DNA of 64,000 nt. Source: Microvirga antarctica. Lineage in GTDB: Bacteria; Pseudomonadota; Alphaproteobacteria; Rhizobiales; Beijerinckiaceae. The stretch spans positions 124,001 to 188,000 of the forward strand of contig NZ_JAGEMM010000001.1 of NCBI RefSeq assembly GCF_017921815.1. Direction: 5' to 3'. The notes under the pieces were generated by a model. The model was not told where the DNA came from. It did no database searches and saw only the letters and a program-made list of their open reading frames with translations. A program made the position numbers and the translations under genes. Below, piece by piece: positions 9,580 through 19,085 of this stretch; position 1 is the first letter of the stretch; each line of letters begins with the position of its first letter.

Positions 9580-10680
9580 TCACAATTCGGACGCGCGACC
9601 GTCATCGGCGCGGTGCATGGGAAGGAGAATGCGGAACGTGGTGCGTCGCGGCGCGGGGTCGCATTCGACGATCCCCCCGTGATCCCCGACGATCTTGGCC
9701 ACAAGGGCGAGGCCGAGACCGCTCCCCTGCGCTTTGGTGGTGACGAAAGGATCGAACAGATCGGAGACCAGGTCGGCTGGAACGCCCGGACCGTTGTCGC
9801 GGACGCTGAGCTCGATCGGAAGGCTGACCCGCTCGCCCGCGCCGGGCATGTGGAGGCGCACGCCGGCGCGGAACGCCGTCGACAGCACGATCTCGCCTTC
9901 GGAGCCGTCGCTGCCGATCGCCTCGGCGGCGTTCTTCACGAGGTTGAGGACCACTTGGATCAGTTGATCGCGATTGACGAGAACCGGCGGCAGGGACGGG
10001 TCGTAGTTTTCCACGAAGCGGATATGGCGGGCGAAGCCCGACTGGGCGAGACGCTTCACGTGGTCGAGAACGCCGTGGACGTTGATCGGACCACGCTCGG
10101 AAGGACGCTCCTCGCCGAACAACTCCATCCGCTCGACGAGCTTCACGATCCGGTCGGTTTCATCGCAGATCAGCCGCGTGAGCTGCCGGTCTTCCTCGTT
10201 GGCGGATTGCTCCAGCAATTGCGCGGCCCCGCGAATCCCGGAAAGCGGATTTTTGATCTCATGGGCCAGCATGGCGCCTAACGCCGTAATGGATCGCGCC
10301 GCGCCCCGATGGGTAAGCTGCCGGTCCATCTTGTCGGCAATCGTGCGCTCCTGGAGCATCACGATCACCTCTTCGCCCGCATCGCCCATGGGTGTCGCGA
10401 AGACATCGACGATGCGCTCTGCGCCGATCCGCGGGGAGCCGATATCGACGCGGTGCTCGCTCACGCTCGAGCCCCGCTGGCGCACATCGTCGATCAGCGC
10501 CATCACGGGCGACCCAAACGGAATGAAATCGCTGAGCTTCCGGCGCTGCATCACGCGCAGGCTCATGTCGAAGAAGGCTTCCGCTGCGGCATTCGCGTGC
10601 GTGACGACGCCCTTCCCGTCGATGGTGAGCACCGGCAGCGGCAAGGCGTTCATCACCCGGTCGTTTACGCCCGCTGTCAT
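9580..10680 (-). CDS. ntrB: Nitrogen sensor kinase/phosphatase NtrB
   Basis: A 366-residue cytosolic histidine kinase that phosphorylates or dephosphorylates NtrC under PII control. An N-terminal PAS domain (residues about 8-110) precedes HisKA with H140 in [16 protein letters not shown]. HATPase motifs are [18 protein letters not shown] and GSGLGLALV. No membrane segment is present. The ATG overlaps the dusB stop by four bases and the stop lies 11 bases before ntrC, so dusB-ntrB-ntrC is one operon. Confidence 0.96.
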   Translation of the reverse strand: MTAGVNDRVMNALPLPVLTIDGKGVVTHANAAAEAFFDMSLRVMQRRKLSDFIPFGSPVMALIDDVRQRGSSVSEHRVDIGSPRIGAERIVDVFATPMGDAGEEVIVMLQERTIADKMDRQLTHRGAARSITALGAMLAHEIKNPLSGIRGAAQLLEQSANEEDRQLTRLICDETDRIVKLVERMELFGEERPSERGPINVHGVLDHVKRLAQSGFARHIRFVENYDPSLPPVLVNRDQLIQVVLNLVKNAAEAIGSDGSEGEIVLSTAFRAGVRLHMPGAGERVSLPIELSVRDNGPGVPADLVSDLFDPFVTTKAQGSGLGLALVAKIVGDHGGIVECDPAPRRTTFRILLPMHRADDGRASEL

Positions 10681-11696
10681 GCGGCCTCCCGGCTGCGTTC
10701 GGCATAGATCGTTCGCAGCAATTGCAGCACCGTCCTGGAATCGTCGGTGGTGACGAGTTTCATCCGCGCGCGCGGATCGAAGGCGAAGCCCGCCGCCATG
10801 GCGACGTCCGCATAGGCCGCCAGATGCTTGCGGGCATGACGAACCGCGACCTTCGGCCCGTAGAGATCGATCAAACCCTCGTAGTGAGTGACGACGATTT
10901 CCGTCATCGCCTCCGGTGTCGGGTCGGCGATGACGCGGCCTTGCAATCCAGCGCCAATCTGGCCGACGAGCCAGGGGCGGCCGACGGCGCAGCGCCCGAC
11001 CATCACGGCAGCGGCTCCGGATTGCCGAAGACAGGTGCGGGCGTCCTCAACGGAGCCGATGTCGCCGTTGGCGATCACCGGTATCGACACGGCCTCTACC
11101 ACGGCGGCAATCGCCGTCCAATCTGCCGAATCCTTATAGAATTGCTGGCGCGTCCGCCCGTGCACGGTCACCGCCTTGACACCCAGTGCCTCGGCCCGCC
11201 GCGCAAGCTCCGGCGCGTTGAGCGTCGCGTGGTCCCATCCGAGGCGCATCTTGACGGTCACGGACACGCTGGCTGCTTCCACACAGGCTTCGATCAGCCG
11301 GCAGGCATGGTCGAGATCGCGCATCAGCGCGGAACCCGCATAGCCACCGATCACCCGCTTGGCGGGGCAGCCCATATTGATATCGACAATGCGCGCGCCG
11401 GCGGCCTCGGCAATGCGCACCCCCTCCGCCATCGAGCGGGGATCGCACCCGGCGAGCTGGACCACATGCGGATCGACGCCCGTCCCCTCTGCCCGCAATT
11501 GCGCTTCAGCGTAGCCCTTCACGAGTTCGTCCGAGACGACCATCTCCGAGACGACGAGGCCTGCGCCGAGGACTTGCGCCGCCCGCCGGAAGGCCACATC
11601 GGTCACGCCCGAGAGCGGCGCCAGAACCGCCGGCACCGGGACGGGAACCGCGCCGATAACGAACGCCGCTTCGCCTATTTTTTGATCAGTTCGCAT
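10677..11696 (-). CDS. dusB: tRNA-dihydrouridine synthase DusB
   Basis: A 339-residue FMN-dependent enzyme that reduces specific uridines in the tRNA D-loop. The TIM-barrel opens with [15 protein letters not shown]. The active-site loop [19 protein letters not shown] carries the catalytic Cys, followed by [19 protein letters not shown], and NGDI plus [11 protein letters not shown] for phosphate binding. Start chosen at ATG 11696; a TTG nine bases upstream is possible. dusB leads the ntrBC operon, an arrangement common in proteobacteria. It is divergent from ispDF. Confidence 0.95.
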   Translation of the reverse strand: MRTDQKIGEAAFVIGAVPVPVPAVLAPLSGVTDVAFRRAAQVLGAGLVVSEMVVSDELVKGYAEAQLRAEGTGVDPHVVQLAGCDPRSMAEGVRIAEAAGARIVDINMGCPAKRVIGGYAGSALMRDLDHACRLIEACVEAASVSVTVKMRLGWDHATLNAPELARRAEALGVKAVTVHGRTRQQFYKDSADWTAIAAVVEAVSIPVIANGDIGSVEDARTCLRQSGAAAVMVGRCAVGRPWLVGQIGAGLQGRVIADPTPEAMTEIVVTHYEGLIDLYGPKVAVRHARKHLAAYADVAMAAGFAFDPRARMKLVTTDDSRTVLQLLRTIYAERSREAA

Positions 11697-11825
11697 TATG
11701 CCCAATGAATAGCCAATTATCTGAAAGACGCAAGTCCCTGCGGGGATTGGTCTCGCGTTCGTGCCGTTTGCCTTATGGCGATCCGGTGCTTAGGAGAAAC
11801 GAACCTTGAGGAGTGCAACCCCCGC

Positions 11826-13022
11826 ATGACAGTCGCCGCTCTCATCGTTGCCGCCGGACGCGGGAATCGCGCTGGCGCTGGCTTGCCGAAGCAGTACCGG
11901 ATGCTGGCGGGCCGGATGGTTCTGTCGCGGACCGTGACGGCGTTTTTGCGGCACCCGCACATTGCACAGACGAGCGTGGTCATCCACCCAGACGATGCGG
12001 CGCTGTACGCCGCAAGCGTGTGCGATCTCGAACCGGCCTCAGGCCGGCTCCTTTCTCCGCCCATTCATGGCGGCGAGACCCGGCAGGATTCGGTGCGCTG
12101 GGGGCTCGAGGCAATGGAAGCGTCGGCACCTGACCTTGTCCTGATTCACGATGCGGCCCGGCCCCATATCGATCCCGCCCTGATCGAAAGGGCGATCCGC
12201 GCCGGCGAGACTTTTGGGGCGGCGGTTCCCGGCTGCAAGGTCACCGACACGATCAAGATCGTGGACCCGGACGGCCAGGTCGTCGGGACGCCGGATCGCA
12301 CCGCGCTGCGGGCCATCCAGACGCCTCAGGTGTTTCGCTTTCGCGACCTGCTCGCCGCCCATCGAAGGGCGGCGGAAGCCGGGTTGCACCATTTCACCGA
12401 TGATGGCGCGCTTGCCGAATGGGCAGGCCTTGCGGTTGCCGTTTTCGAGGGCGATGCGGGCAACGCCAAGCTGACCCACCCGGACGATTTCAAAGAGGCC
12501 GAGCGCCGCCTTGGACAAGATGCCATGCCCTACCTGACCCGTCTCGGAACCGGTTTCGACGTCCACGCCTTCGGCGATGGCGATCACGTCTGGCTCGGCG
12601 GGATCGCCGTTCCGCACGATCGCGGCGTCGTGGCCCATTCGGACGGCGACGTTATCCTCCATGCCCTCACCGATGCGGTGTTGGGCGCTTTGGCCGATGG
12701 GGACATCGGCACGCATTTTCCGCCCAGCGATCCCCAATGGCGCGGCGCGTCTTCCGACCGCTTTCTTGCTTATGCGGTCGATCTGGTGCGACAGCGCGGC
12801 GGGTTCGTCGATCACCTCGATGCGACGCTCTTGTGCGAACGCCCGAAGCTCGGGCCGGTCCGCGAAGCGATCCGCCAGCGCATTGCCGAGATTGCGGGAC
12901 TTCGCATCGACCAGGTGTCGGTCAAGGCGACAACCACAGAGCGGCTCGGCTTTACAGGGCGGAGCGAGGGCATCGCCGCCCAGGCCGCCGCAACCATCCG
13001 GCTGCCAGAGGAATTGCCATGA
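11826..13022 (+). CDS. ispDF: Bifunctional IspD/IspF isoprenoid enzyme
   Basis: A 398-residue fusion for the MEP pathway. IspD (residues about 1-230) makes CDP-methylerythritol: [20 protein letters not shown] nucleotide loop, then LIHDAARP and ALRAIQTPQ. IspF (about 235-395) makes the cyclodiphosphate: GTGFDVHAF and [18 protein letters not shown], which supplies zinc ligands, then [11 protein letters not shown] and [13 protein letters not shown]. The intervening IspE is not in the window. Start at ATG 11826 with AGGAG about 12 bases upstream. The stop overlaps cinA by ATGA, so the two genes are coupled. Fused IspDF is typical of alphaproteobacteria. Confidence 0.96.
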   Translation: MTVAALIVAAGRGNRAGAGLPKQYRMLAGRMVLSRTVTAFLRHPHIAQTSVVIHPDDAALYAASVCDLEPASGRLLSPPIHGGETRQDSVRWGLEAMEASAPDLVLIHDAARPHIDPALIERAIRAGETFGAAVPGCKVTDTIKIVDPDGQVVGTPDRTALRAIQTPQVFRFRDLLAAHRRAAEAGLHHFTDDGALAEWAGLAVAVFEGDAGNAKLTHPDDFKEAERRLGQDAMPYLTRLGTGFDVHAFGDGDHVWLGGIAVPHDRGVVAHSDGDVILHALTDAVLGALADGDIGTHFPPSDPQWRGASSDRFLAYAVDLVRQRGGFVDHLDATLLCERPKLGPVREAIRQRIAEIAGLRIDQVSVKATTTERLGFTGRSEGIAAQAAATIRLPEELP

Positions 13023-13516
13023 CGAACGACCTCCTGCCGCGCGCTGCGGCGCTGCTGAAGACCTGCGCAGCGCGCGGGTTCAAGATCGCGACCGCGGAAT
13101 CCTGCACCGGGGGTCTCGTTGCCGGATTGCTCACCGAAATTCCGGGATCATCCACGGTGGTCGAGCGAGGCTTCGTCACCTATTCGAACGAGGCCAAGAC
13201 CGAGATGCTGGGCGTGTCCAGCGATCTCCTCACCGCGCACGGCGCAGTCAGCGAGCCGGTGGCGCGGGCCATGGCCGAAGGGGCGCTCGCGCGCTCACGG
13301 GCCGATGTCGCGGTCTCGATTACCGGGGTTGCAGGTCCGGGCGGCGGGAGTACCGCAAAGCCGGTGGGACTGGTGCATTTTGCCCTGGCCCAAAAGGGAC
13401 AGCCAACGCGCTCGCTTGAGCGCCGATACGGCGATCTCGGACGCAGCGTCGTGCGCGCCCGTGCGGTGGCGGACGCTCTTGGATTGCTGGAGAGCGCGGC
13501 GTCGTCCGACCCTTAA
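13019..13516 (+). CDS. pncC: CinA-type nicotinamide-nucleotide amidohydrolase
   Basis: A 165-residue stand-alone CinA C-terminal domain, the size of E. coli PncC, which deamidates NMN to nicotinate mononucleotide for NAD recycling. Family motifs are [54 protein letters not shown] and [12 protein letters not shown]. The start overlaps the ispDF stop. The stop overlaps the convergent RatA-like gene by four bases, so no terminator separates them. Confidence 0.9.
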   Translation: MTNDLLPRAAALLKTCAARGFKIATAESCTGGLVAGLLTEIPGSSTVVERGFVTYSNEAKTEMLGVSSDLLTAHGAVSEPVARAMAEGALARSRADVAVSITGVAGPGGGSTAKPVGLVHFALAQKGQPTRSLERRYGDLGRSVVRARAVADALGLLESAASSDP

Positions 13517-13983
13517 GACGGACCCGAACCGACACGGTCAGCGTAGACTAAATCCGCCCGTTCTTCAAAGGCTTCAGCGAATTTTCTGAAGGCCTTGTCG
13601 AAGACCGCACCCATGAGCACGCCGAGCGCGAAGCTCTTGAACTCATAGTTGATGTAGAAGTCGATCTCGCTGCCGGTGGGCGTCGTGCGGAACGTCCAGC
13701 GGTTCTCGAGATATTTGAAGGGACCGTCGACATACTCGACCGTGATCCGCAGGCGCGGTCGGTCCAGCTCGACGCGGCTGGTGAACCGCTCCTGGATTGC
13801 CTTGTAGCCGACACTCATGGCCGCCACGATGGTCTCGATGCCCTCGCCGCTTTGCGACCGGCGGACCACGCGCAGGCTCTCGCAGAGCGGCACGAATTCC
13901 GGGTAGCGCTCGACATCCGCAACGAGAGCGAACATGTCGGCGGCGCTGTGCCTGACAGGACGGGTGGAGCGGAACGTGGGCAT
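13513..13983 (-). CDS. RatA / COQ10-like START-domain protein
   Basis: A 156-residue single-domain protein of the polyketide cyclase/START fold ([30 protein letters not shown] at the start, then KYLENRWTF and [11 protein letters not shown]). Members are annotated both as RatA-type toxins and as coenzyme-Q-binding COQ10 homologues. In alphaproteobacteria a respiratory-lipid role is the better guess; no antitoxin gene is adjacent. It sits three bases after the P-loop kinase gene, downstream of lipA. Confidence 0.85.
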   Translation of the reverse strand: MPTFRSTRPVRHSAADMFALVADVERYPEFVPLCESLRVVRRSQSGEGIETIVAAMSVGYKAIQERFTSRVELDRPRLRITVEYVDGPFKYLENRWTFRTTPTGSEIDFYINYEFKSFALGVLMGAVFDKAFRKFAEAFEERADLVYADRVGSGPS

Positions 13984-13986
13984 CGG

Positions 13987-14511
13987 TCAGGCAGCTTTCG
14001 CGGTTCGGGCCAATTGCGCCGGCAGCGCCGCAAGGTCGGCGGCATTTCGCACGATAAAGGCATCCTGATCGGGCCGCAGCCGGCTCATCAAACGGGCGGT
14101 CTTCATTCCCATCGTTTGCGGATACGACCAGATCCACCGCATGAAGGAGGGGTCGAGCCGTTCCGCGCAGTCTGGACCGAGATCGGGCCTGTTGCGGCCG
14201 TAGTGACGCAGCACGCGCCAGAGCACGCGGGCGGCACAAGCCCAGCGCGGCACATCGAGCCACACCACAGCAGTGGCGCGCGGCACGCGGATGTCGAAGG
14301 TGCTGGCGTAATTCCCGTCCATGACCCAAGCGGGGCGGCTCGCGAGTTCGGTCGCCCGCACCCGCCATTCGGACTTCGACGGCATTGTCCAGCCCGGCCC
14401 GAAATATTCCCGGTCGAGATGGATGAGCGGAAGGCCGAGAGCCGCCGCCAGCCGTCGAGCGAGCGTGCTCTTGCCTGCGCCGGGGCTGCCGATCACGAGG
14501 ATGCGGTGCAT
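13987..14511 (-). CDS. P-loop nucleotide kinase-like protein
   Basis: A 174-residue adenylate-kinase-like P-loop protein. Walker A is GSPGAGKST near residue 10, followed by LIHLDREYFGPGWTMPS and VMDGNYASTFDIR, which match the FlaR/topology-modulation group of small kinases. The substrate is unknown. The start at ATG 14511 (MHRILVIGSPGAGKS) follows the lipA stop by 13 bases, so it is likely co-transcribed with lipA and the RatA-like gene. Confidence 0.75.
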   Translation of the reverse strand: MHRILVIGSPGAGKSTLARRLAAALGLPLIHLDREYFGPGWTMPSKSEWRVRATELASRPAWVMDGNYASTFDIRVPRATAVVWLDVPRWACAARVLWRVLRHYGRNRPDLGPDCAERLDPSFMRWIWSYPQTMGMKTARLMSRLRPDQDAFIVRNAADLAALPAQLARTAKAA

Positions 14512-14524
14512 GGGAACTGGGCTC

Positions 14525-15484
14525 TCAGCCGAGGCGCGCCAGCCGGGCCGCCTTGAGCTTGGCGAAATCCTCGCCCGCATGGTGCGACGACCGGGTCAAC
14601 GGGGTTGAGGAAACGAGGTGGAAACCCTTCGCGTAGGCCGTCGTGGCGAAAGCCTTGAACTCGTCCGGCGTGACGAAGCGGATGACCGGATGGTGCTTCT
14701 TGGTGGGCTGGAGATACTGGCCGATCGTCATGAAATCCACATCCGCCGAGCGCAGGTCGTCCATCAATTGCAGCACTTCGTTCCGCTCCTCTCCAAGCCC
14801 GACCATGATGCCGGACTTGGTAAAGATGGTCGGATCGATCTCCTTCACCCGCTGCAGCAGGCGGATGGAGTGGAAGTAGCGCGCGCCGGGACGCACCTTG
14901 AGGTATTTCGACGGCACCGTCTCGAGATTGTGGTTGAACACGTCGGGCTTGGCCGCGACCACGATCTCGAGCGCGCCCTGCTTGCGCAGGAAGTCAGGCG
15001 TCAGGATTTCGATGGTGGTGCCGGGGGAACGCGCCCGGATCGCCAGGATCACATCGGCAAAGTGGCGGGCGCCACCGTCATCGAGATCGTCCCGATCGAC
15101 TGACGTGATGACCACGTGCTCGAGGCCGAGCTTCTGCACCGCGATGGCGACGTTCTCGGGTTCCAGCGGATCGAGCGCCTGCGGCATGCCGGTCTTGACG
15201 TTGCAAAAGGCGCAGGCCCGCGTGCAGGTATCGCCCATGATCATGAAGGTGGCGTGCTTCTTCTCCCAGCACTCGCCGATATTGGGGCAGCCGGCCTCCT
15301 CGCACACCGTGACGAGTTTATTCTCCTTCACGATCCGGTTGGTCTCGGCCCATTTGGGCGAGCCGGGAGCCTTGACGCGAATCCAGTCGGGTTTGCGCTG
15401 CTGAACCGGCTGATCGGGCCGATGCGCCTTTTCAGGGTGGCGGGGACGGCTGTCCCGGTTCAGGAGATCGAGAACGACGGCCAT
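14525..15484 (-). CDS. lipA: Lipoyl synthase LipA
   Basis: A 319-residue radical-SAM enzyme that inserts two sulfurs into protein-bound octanoyl groups, making lipoate for pyruvate and 2-oxoglutarate dehydrogenases. The auxiliary cluster Cys are C61, C66 and C72 ([12 protein letters not shown]). The radical-SAM cluster Cys are C87, C91 and C94 (CTRACAFC). The C-terminal serine motif appears as LTRSSHH. Length and N-terminal extension are normal for the family. It heads a probable three-gene unit with the P-loop kinase and the RatA-like gene. Confidence 0.97.
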   Translation of the reverse strand: MAVVLDLLNRDSRPRHPEKAHRPDQPVQQRKPDWIRVKAPGSPKWAETNRIVKENKLVTVCEEAGCPNIGECWEKKHATFMIMGDTCTRACAFCNVKTGMPQALDPLEPENVAIAVQKLGLEHVVITSVDRDDLDDGGARHFADVILAIRARSPGTTIEILTPDFLRKQGALEIVVAAKPDVFNHNLETVPSKYLKVRPGARYFHSIRLLQRVKEIDPTIFTKSGIMVGLGEERNEVLQLMDDLRSADVDFMTIGQYLQPTKKHHPVIRFVTPDEFKAFATTAYAKGFHLVSSTPLTRSSHHAGEDFAKLKAARLARLG

Positions 15485-15609
15485 GGATTGGAAGTCCTTG
15501 AGCGAGACGGAAGGCTGCGCGGCAACATCCCTGACTTAAGGCTTCGGCGGCCGCTTCGCAAATCATGAGCGCCGCCGCCCTGCGCATGCCTCCCCGGAAG
15601 CCCGTCTCG

Positions 15610-16581
15610 TCAGGCGAGTCCCAGCATCAGGCGGATGTTCTGGACCGCAGCGCCGGATGCGCCTTTCCCCAGATTGTCGAGGCGCGCCACGAGGACGGCG
15701 TGGTGATAGGCCTCGTGTGAGAAGACCCGCAGTTCCATGCCGTCGGTGTCGTTCAGTCCCTCCGGCTCGAGGCGCTCCAGGAGCTTGCCGCCGGAAGCGG
15801 TCGGAACAACCGAGACGGTCCCGCCGTGGGCATAATAGGCCGTCAGCGCCGCCTCGAGATCACGCGCGGTCGGATTGCCGGGCAAGGTCTCGAGATGGAG
15901 CGGGATGCTCACGAGCATGCCCTGACGAAAATTGGCGATCGACGGCACGAAGATCGGCCGACGGGTCAGGCCGGTGAACACCTGAAGCTCCGGCAGATGC
16001 TTGTGCTCGAAGCCGAGCCCATAGAGCTCGAAGGCCGGCGCCCCGCCCGACTCGAACAACTCGATGGCAGGACGGCCGCCGCCGGTGTATCCGCTCACCG
16101 CATTGATCGAGATCGGGTAATCGGCCGGAATCAGGCCGGCATCGATCAATGGGCGCAGCAGCGCGATGGCGCCGGTGGGATAGCATCCCGGATTTCCGAC
16201 CCGATCAGCCTTTGCGATCAGCTCAGGCTGGCCGGGCGCCAGTTCGGGAAAGCCATAGACCCATCCCGGTGTCACCCGATGGGTGCTGCTGGCGTCGATG
16301 ATGCGAGGCCCCTGGCCGCCCAGGCTGTCGACGAGGGCGACGGTGTCGCGCGCGGCCTGATCATGAAGACAGAGGACCACGAGATCGACCTCCCGCAGGA
16401 TCGCCAGCTTGGCGTCCGGGTCCTTGCGAAGCTCGGGCGCAATGCTCCGGATCGCGACACCGTCCAGCTGCTGCAAGCGGTCGCGGATGCCAAGACCGGT
16501 CGTCCCGGCTTCGCCGTCGATGAAGACGCTCGCCTGGCGCAGCGCTTGCTGGGAAGTGCTGTTGATCATGGTGGTCATCAT
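15610..16581 (-). CDS. argC: N-acetyl-gamma-glutamyl-phosphate reductase ArgC
   Basis: A 323-residue NADPH-dependent reductase of arginine biosynthesis (third step), of the shorter type-2 ArgC class. Nucleotide binding is at [15 protein letters not shown]; the catalytic C133 sits in [20 protein letters not shown] and [10 protein letters not shown] follow. Three early ATGs exist; I keep the first, though MINSTS (16569) is possible. The gene is preceded by its own promoter, an Arg-rich leader ORF and a terminator, so control by transcription attenuation is likely. Upstream lie rpsI and rplM. Confidence 0.94.
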   Translation of the reverse strand: MMTTMINSTSQQALRQASVFIDGEAGTTGLGIRDRLQQLDGVAIRSIAPELRKDPDAKLAILREVDLVVLCLHDQAARDTVALVDSLGGQGPRIIDASSTHRVTPGWVYGFPELAPGQPELIAKADRVGNPGCYPTGAIALLRPLIDAGLIPADYPISINAVSGYTGGGRPAIELFESGGAPAFELYGLGFEHKHLPELQVFTGLTRRPIFVPSIANFRQGMLVSIPLHLETLPGNPTARDLEAALTAYYAHGGTVSVVPTASGGKLLERLEPEGLNDTDGMELRVFSHEAYHHAVLVARLDNLGKGASGAAVQNIRLMLGLA

Positions 16582-16640
16582 CGGTTCCGTTCGTCTTGCC
16601 GGCCACTCGTATCAATCGAGGCATTCAGGCCAGTCCTGGA

Positions 16641-16671
16641 AAACAAAAAAGCCGCGCATCGGGCGCGGCTT
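16641..16671 (-). terminator. Attenuator-type intrinsic terminator before argC
   Basis: On the minus strand AAGCCGCGC pairs with GCGCGGCTT (nine base pairs, five-base loop, 16649-16671) and a run of six T follows. It ends about 60 bases before the argC start, downstream of the Arg-rich leader ORF. The 5' arm (16663-16671) can alternatively pair with the segment around the leader stop codon (16691-16702), which would prevent terminator formation. Confidence 0.8.
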
Positions 16672-16695
16672 ACGAACAGGCTTCATGGACAGCCG

Positions 16696-16758
16696 TCATC
16701 GCACGCGCGCAAGAGCAGCCTTCGGTCGGCGTCGCAACAGTATCCGGTCCAATATCAT
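16696..16758 (-). CDS. Putative arginine attenuator leader peptide
   Basis: A 20-codon ORF, MILDRILLRRRPKAALARVR, with six arginines, three consecutive (codons 9-11), and three CGA codons. It ends 25 bases before the terminator hairpin that precedes argC. No good ribosome site precedes the ATG. Instead a promoter with TTGACA places the predicted transcript start at the A of the ATG, so the message would be leaderless, as described for rhizobial trpL. Ribosome stalling at Arg codons would leave the antiterminator free; reading to the stop codon would cover it. The architecture is seen directly; the function is inferred. Confidence 0.6.
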   Translation of the reverse strand: MILDRILLRRRPKAALARVR

Positions 16759-16764
16759 GAATTT

Positions 16765-16793
16765 TCTATCCCGCAGATTGGCAACCCTGTCAA
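16765..16793 (-). promoter_or_regulatory. Promoter of the argC leader
   Basis: TTGACA (16793-16788) and GATAGA (16770-16765) are separated by exactly 17 bases. The predicted start site, six bases after the -10 box, is position 16758, the first base of the leader ORF. It lies just downstream of the rpsI terminator, so argC is probably transcribed independently of rplM-rpsI. Confidence 0.6.
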
Positions 16794-16821
16794 CCAGTCA
16801 GAGTCCAGCGCCCGATAACAA

Positions 16822-16849
16822 AAAAAGGCGACCCGGAGGCCGCCTTTTT
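16822..16849 (-). terminator. Terminator of rplM-rpsI
   Basis: A-rich and T-rich flanks surround a GGCG/CGCC hairpin (arms 16822-16830 and 16841-16849), giving U-runs in both directions. It starts 20 bases after the rpsI stop. Confidence 0.75.
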
Positions 16850-16869
16850 CGAATTCGCAGGAAAAGCGC

Positions 16870-17346
16870 TTAGCGCTTCGAGAACTGGAAGCTGCGGCGG
16901 GCTTTCTTCTTGCCGTACTTCTTGCGCTCGACGACGCGGGAGTCGCGGGTCAGGAAGCCGCCCTTCTTGAGGGCGCCACGCAGCTCCGGCTCGAAATAGG
17001 TGAGAGCCTTCGACACGCCGTGGCGAACAGCACCGGCCTGGCCCGACAATCCGCCGCCCTTGACGGTGACGGTAATGTCGTATTGGTCCTCGCGGCTGAC
17101 GATGCCGAGGGGCTGCTTCAGGATCATGCGCAGCACGGGGCGAGCGAAGTAGACTTCGAGCGCGCGGCCGTTGACGACGATCTTGCCGGAGCCGGGCTTG
17201 ATCCAGACGCGGGCGACCGCATCCTTGCGCTTGCCGGTCGCGTAAGCGCGGCCCTGGGCGTCGACCTTCTTGACGTATTTTGGTGCTTCGGGAGCAGCCG
17301 CCTCGGCGTTCTGGCCGAGATCAGAGAGTGACTGAAGGGTCGCCAT
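16870..17346 (-). CDS. rpsI: 30S ribosomal protein S9
   Basis: A 158-residue S9 protein with the usual alphaproteobacterial N-terminal extension of about 30 residues. Core motifs are [18 protein letters not shown], the central [14 protein letters not shown], and the basic C-terminal tail ending SFQFSKR, which reaches tRNA in the ribosomal P site. Its ATG overlaps the rplM stop by one base (TAATG), so translation is coupled. Confidence 0.98.
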   Translation of the reverse strand: MATLQSLSDLGQNAEAAAPEAPKYVKKVDAQGRAYATGKRKDAVARVWIKPGSGKIVVNGRALEVYFARPVLRMILKQPLGIVSREDQYDITVTVKGGGLSGQAGAVRHGVSKALTYFEPELRGALKKGGFLTRDSRVVERKKYGKKKARRSFQFSKR

Positions 17347-17810
17347 TACTTAGCTCCCACGTTCTTGCGGTTGAGGATGCCGACATCCAGCGCTTCAGGC
17401 TGCTGCGCGGTATGGGGATGCTCGGCGCCCTTGTAGACGCGGAGATTGCCGAGGATCTGGCGGAACAGCGGGCCGCGGGGCAGCATGCGCTCGACTGCCT
17501 TCTCGACGATCCGCTCCGGGAAGCGGCCTTCGAGAATGAACTTGGCCGACCGTTCCTTGATGCCGCCGGCATAGCCGGTGTGATGGTAATACACCTTCTG
17601 CTCGCGCTTGCGGCCGGTGAACACCACTTTGTCGGCGTTGATGACGATGACGTTATCGCCGCAATCGACGTGAGGCGTGTAGCTGACCTTGTGCTTGCCG
17701 CGCAGACGCATGGCAACCACGGATGCAAGACGGCCAACGACGAGGCCCTTCGCATCGATCACAACCCACTTCTTCTCGACCTCGGCGGGCTTCAGCGAAG
17801 TAGTCTTCAT
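17346..17810 (-). CDS. rplM: 50S ribosomal protein L13
   Basis: A 154-residue L13 protein, an early assembly protein of the large subunit. Motifs include [29 protein letters not shown], then [19 protein letters not shown] and MLPRGPL. Homology begins at [10 protein letters not shown], so ATG 17810 is used instead of the in-frame codon 15 bases upstream. It is the promoter-proximal gene of rplM-rpsI. Confidence 0.98.
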   Translation of the reverse strand: MKTTSLKPAEVEKKWVVIDAKGLVVGRLASVVAMRLRGKHKVSYTPHVDCGDNVIVINADKVVFTGRKREQKVYYHHTGYAGGIKERSAKFILEGRFPERIVEKAVERMLPRGPLFRQILGNLRVYKGAEHPHTAQQPEALDVGILNRKNVGAK

Positions 17811-17860
17811 CGCGCTGTTTCCCATTGGAGCGTTTTAAGGCTCAGGTTCTGAAATAAGAA

Positions 17861-17881
17861 ACCGCCACGAGATGCGGCGGT
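17861..17881 (-). terminator. Hairpin with T-rich tail between thioesterase gene and rplM
   Basis: On the minus strand ACCGCC and GGCGGT pair around a nine-base loop and are followed by TTTCTTATTT. It most simply ends the thioesterase transcript about 105 bases after its stop. Because it is only 50 bases upstream of rplM it could also act as a leader element of the ribosomal operon. Confidence 0.6.
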
Positions 17882-17984
17882 CGATGGCCCGGGGTGTAAG
17901 CGGCAGGCGACGTTCTGTCAATCGATTTCATCGCGGCAGGAGGCCCGGAATGCCAGCAAACACGGGCACTTTCAGGTTGCGGTA

Positions 17985-18434
17985 TTATGATACCGCATTT
18001 TTCGCGATTGGGATCGAATAGGTGCCTGTCGCGTGGCAGACGAGCGCGGGATCGCCCTCCGACGTTAGACGCACCTCCCCGACCGCCAGCCGCTTGCCAA
18101 GTTTCAAAATCGTACACTCCGCAATCAGTGCGCGCTGGGCAGGTTTGCGCAGGAAATTAAAGCTGAGATTGGTCGTGACGGTCAGCGGCTTTGGCCCAAT
18201 CTGGGCGAGGATCGCCGCATACAGAGCGAGATCCGCCAAGGTCATCATGGCCGGCCCGGAAATCGTGCCGCCCGGACGCAGGTGCCGCTCGTGATAATCC
18301 ATGCGCAAACGCGCCGTGAGGGGACCGACCGTTTCCAGATGAAAGGTCTGGCCCCCGAAATGCATCTGCGGAAACTCGGCATCGAGAAAGGCGCGCAGCG
18401 TATCGACGCTCATGATGGGTTCGTGCATTTTCAT
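17985..18434 (-). CDS. PaaI-family hotdog thioesterase
   Basis: A 149-residue single hotdog-fold domain of the PaaI/DUF4442-like acyl-CoA thioesterase group: HLRPGGTISGPAMMTLADLALYAAIL, with the central helix and acidic/polar catalytic region, then VTTNLSFNFLRKP and GEVRLTSEGDPALVCHATGTYSIP. It would hydrolyse an acyl- or aryl-CoA; the substrate is unknown. ATG 18434 has AAAGGCGG upstream; a second ATG follows six bases later. Divergent from the CoA-binding protein gene, with 51 bases between. Confidence 0.8.
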   Translation of the reverse strand: MKMHEPIMSVDTLRAFLDAEFPQMHFGGQTFHLETVGPLTARLRMDYHERHLRPGGTISGPAMMTLADLALYAAILAQIGPKPLTVTTNLSFNFLRKPAQRALIAECTILKLGKRLAVGEVRLTSEGDPALVCHATGTYSIPIAKNAVS

Positions 18435-18485
18435 CGGCCGCCTTTGTCCATTGAACTGCCCTCGCCTCTCCCATACGGTTTGGCC

Positions 18486-19013
18486 ATGAACCACGACTCT
18501 TATCCCAATGACTACATCCGCGACATCCTGATGGGCGTAAAGACCATCGCGCTCGTCGGTGCGTCGCAGAACCCGGCTCGCCCGAGCTGGATCGTGACGA
18601 AATATCTGATCGAGCGCGACTACGACGTCATTCCGGTCAATCCGGGCCTCGCCGGAACCGAACTGCTCGGCCGAAAAGTCTATGGCAGCCTGGCGGAGAT
18701 CCCGTTTCCCATCGACATGGTGGAGATTTTTCGCAACTCGGAGGCAGCCTCCGGCATCACCGACGAGGCCCTGCGGCTGGTGCCGCTCCCGAAGGTCATC
18801 TGGATGCAACTCTCCGTCCGCAACGACGAGGCGGCCGCCCGGGCAGAGGCGAAATGCATCAAAGTCGTCATGGACCGCTGTCCGAAGATCGAGTTCGGAA
18901 GGCTTTCAGGCGAGATCTCCTGGCAGGGCGTCAACTCACGCATGTTGAGCGCCAAGAAACCGGTTCTCTCCGGCAAAGGCTTCCAGAAACTGAGCCTCAA
19001 CAGGCCGCGCTGA
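18486..19013 (+). CDS. CoA-binding (YccU-type) protein
   Basis: A 175-residue Rossmann-fold CoA-binding domain protein, as in the N-terminal domain of succinyl-CoA synthetase alpha. Motifs are TIALVGASQNPARPSWIV, then YDVIPVNPGLAGTELLGRKVYGSLAEIP and VIWMQLSVRNDEAA. The catalytic partner domains are absent, so a role as a CoA or nucleotide binding factor is inferred. Homology begins at ATG 18486; the ribosome site is weak. It lies 72 bases upstream of metY. Confidence 0.8.
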   Translation: MNHDSYPNDYIRDILMGVKTIALVGASQNPARPSWIVTKYLIERDYDVIPVNPGLAGTELLGRKVYGSLAEIPFPIDMVEIFRNSEAASGITDEALRLVPLPKVIWMQLSVRNDEAAARAEAKCIKVVMDRCPKIEFGRLSGEISWQGVNSRMLSAKKPVLSGKGFQKLSLNRPR

Positions 19014-19085
19014 GACCCTTGACCGGCGAACAAAACGTTCTTTAAATAGAACGAGGCTCTTTTCAACGATCGCAGAGGACGCGCC

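Noticed and set aside
13513-13983. RatA-type toxin of a toxin-antitoxin system
   Set aside because: No antitoxin gene is adjacent, and the neighbourhood (lipA, ispDF) is conserved housekeeping, so a COQ10-like role is more likely.
19014-19085. Possible SAM-II riboswitch upstream of metY
   Set aside because: The 72-base leader lacks the conserved pseudoknot segments; only a short GTTCT/AGAAC repeat is visible.
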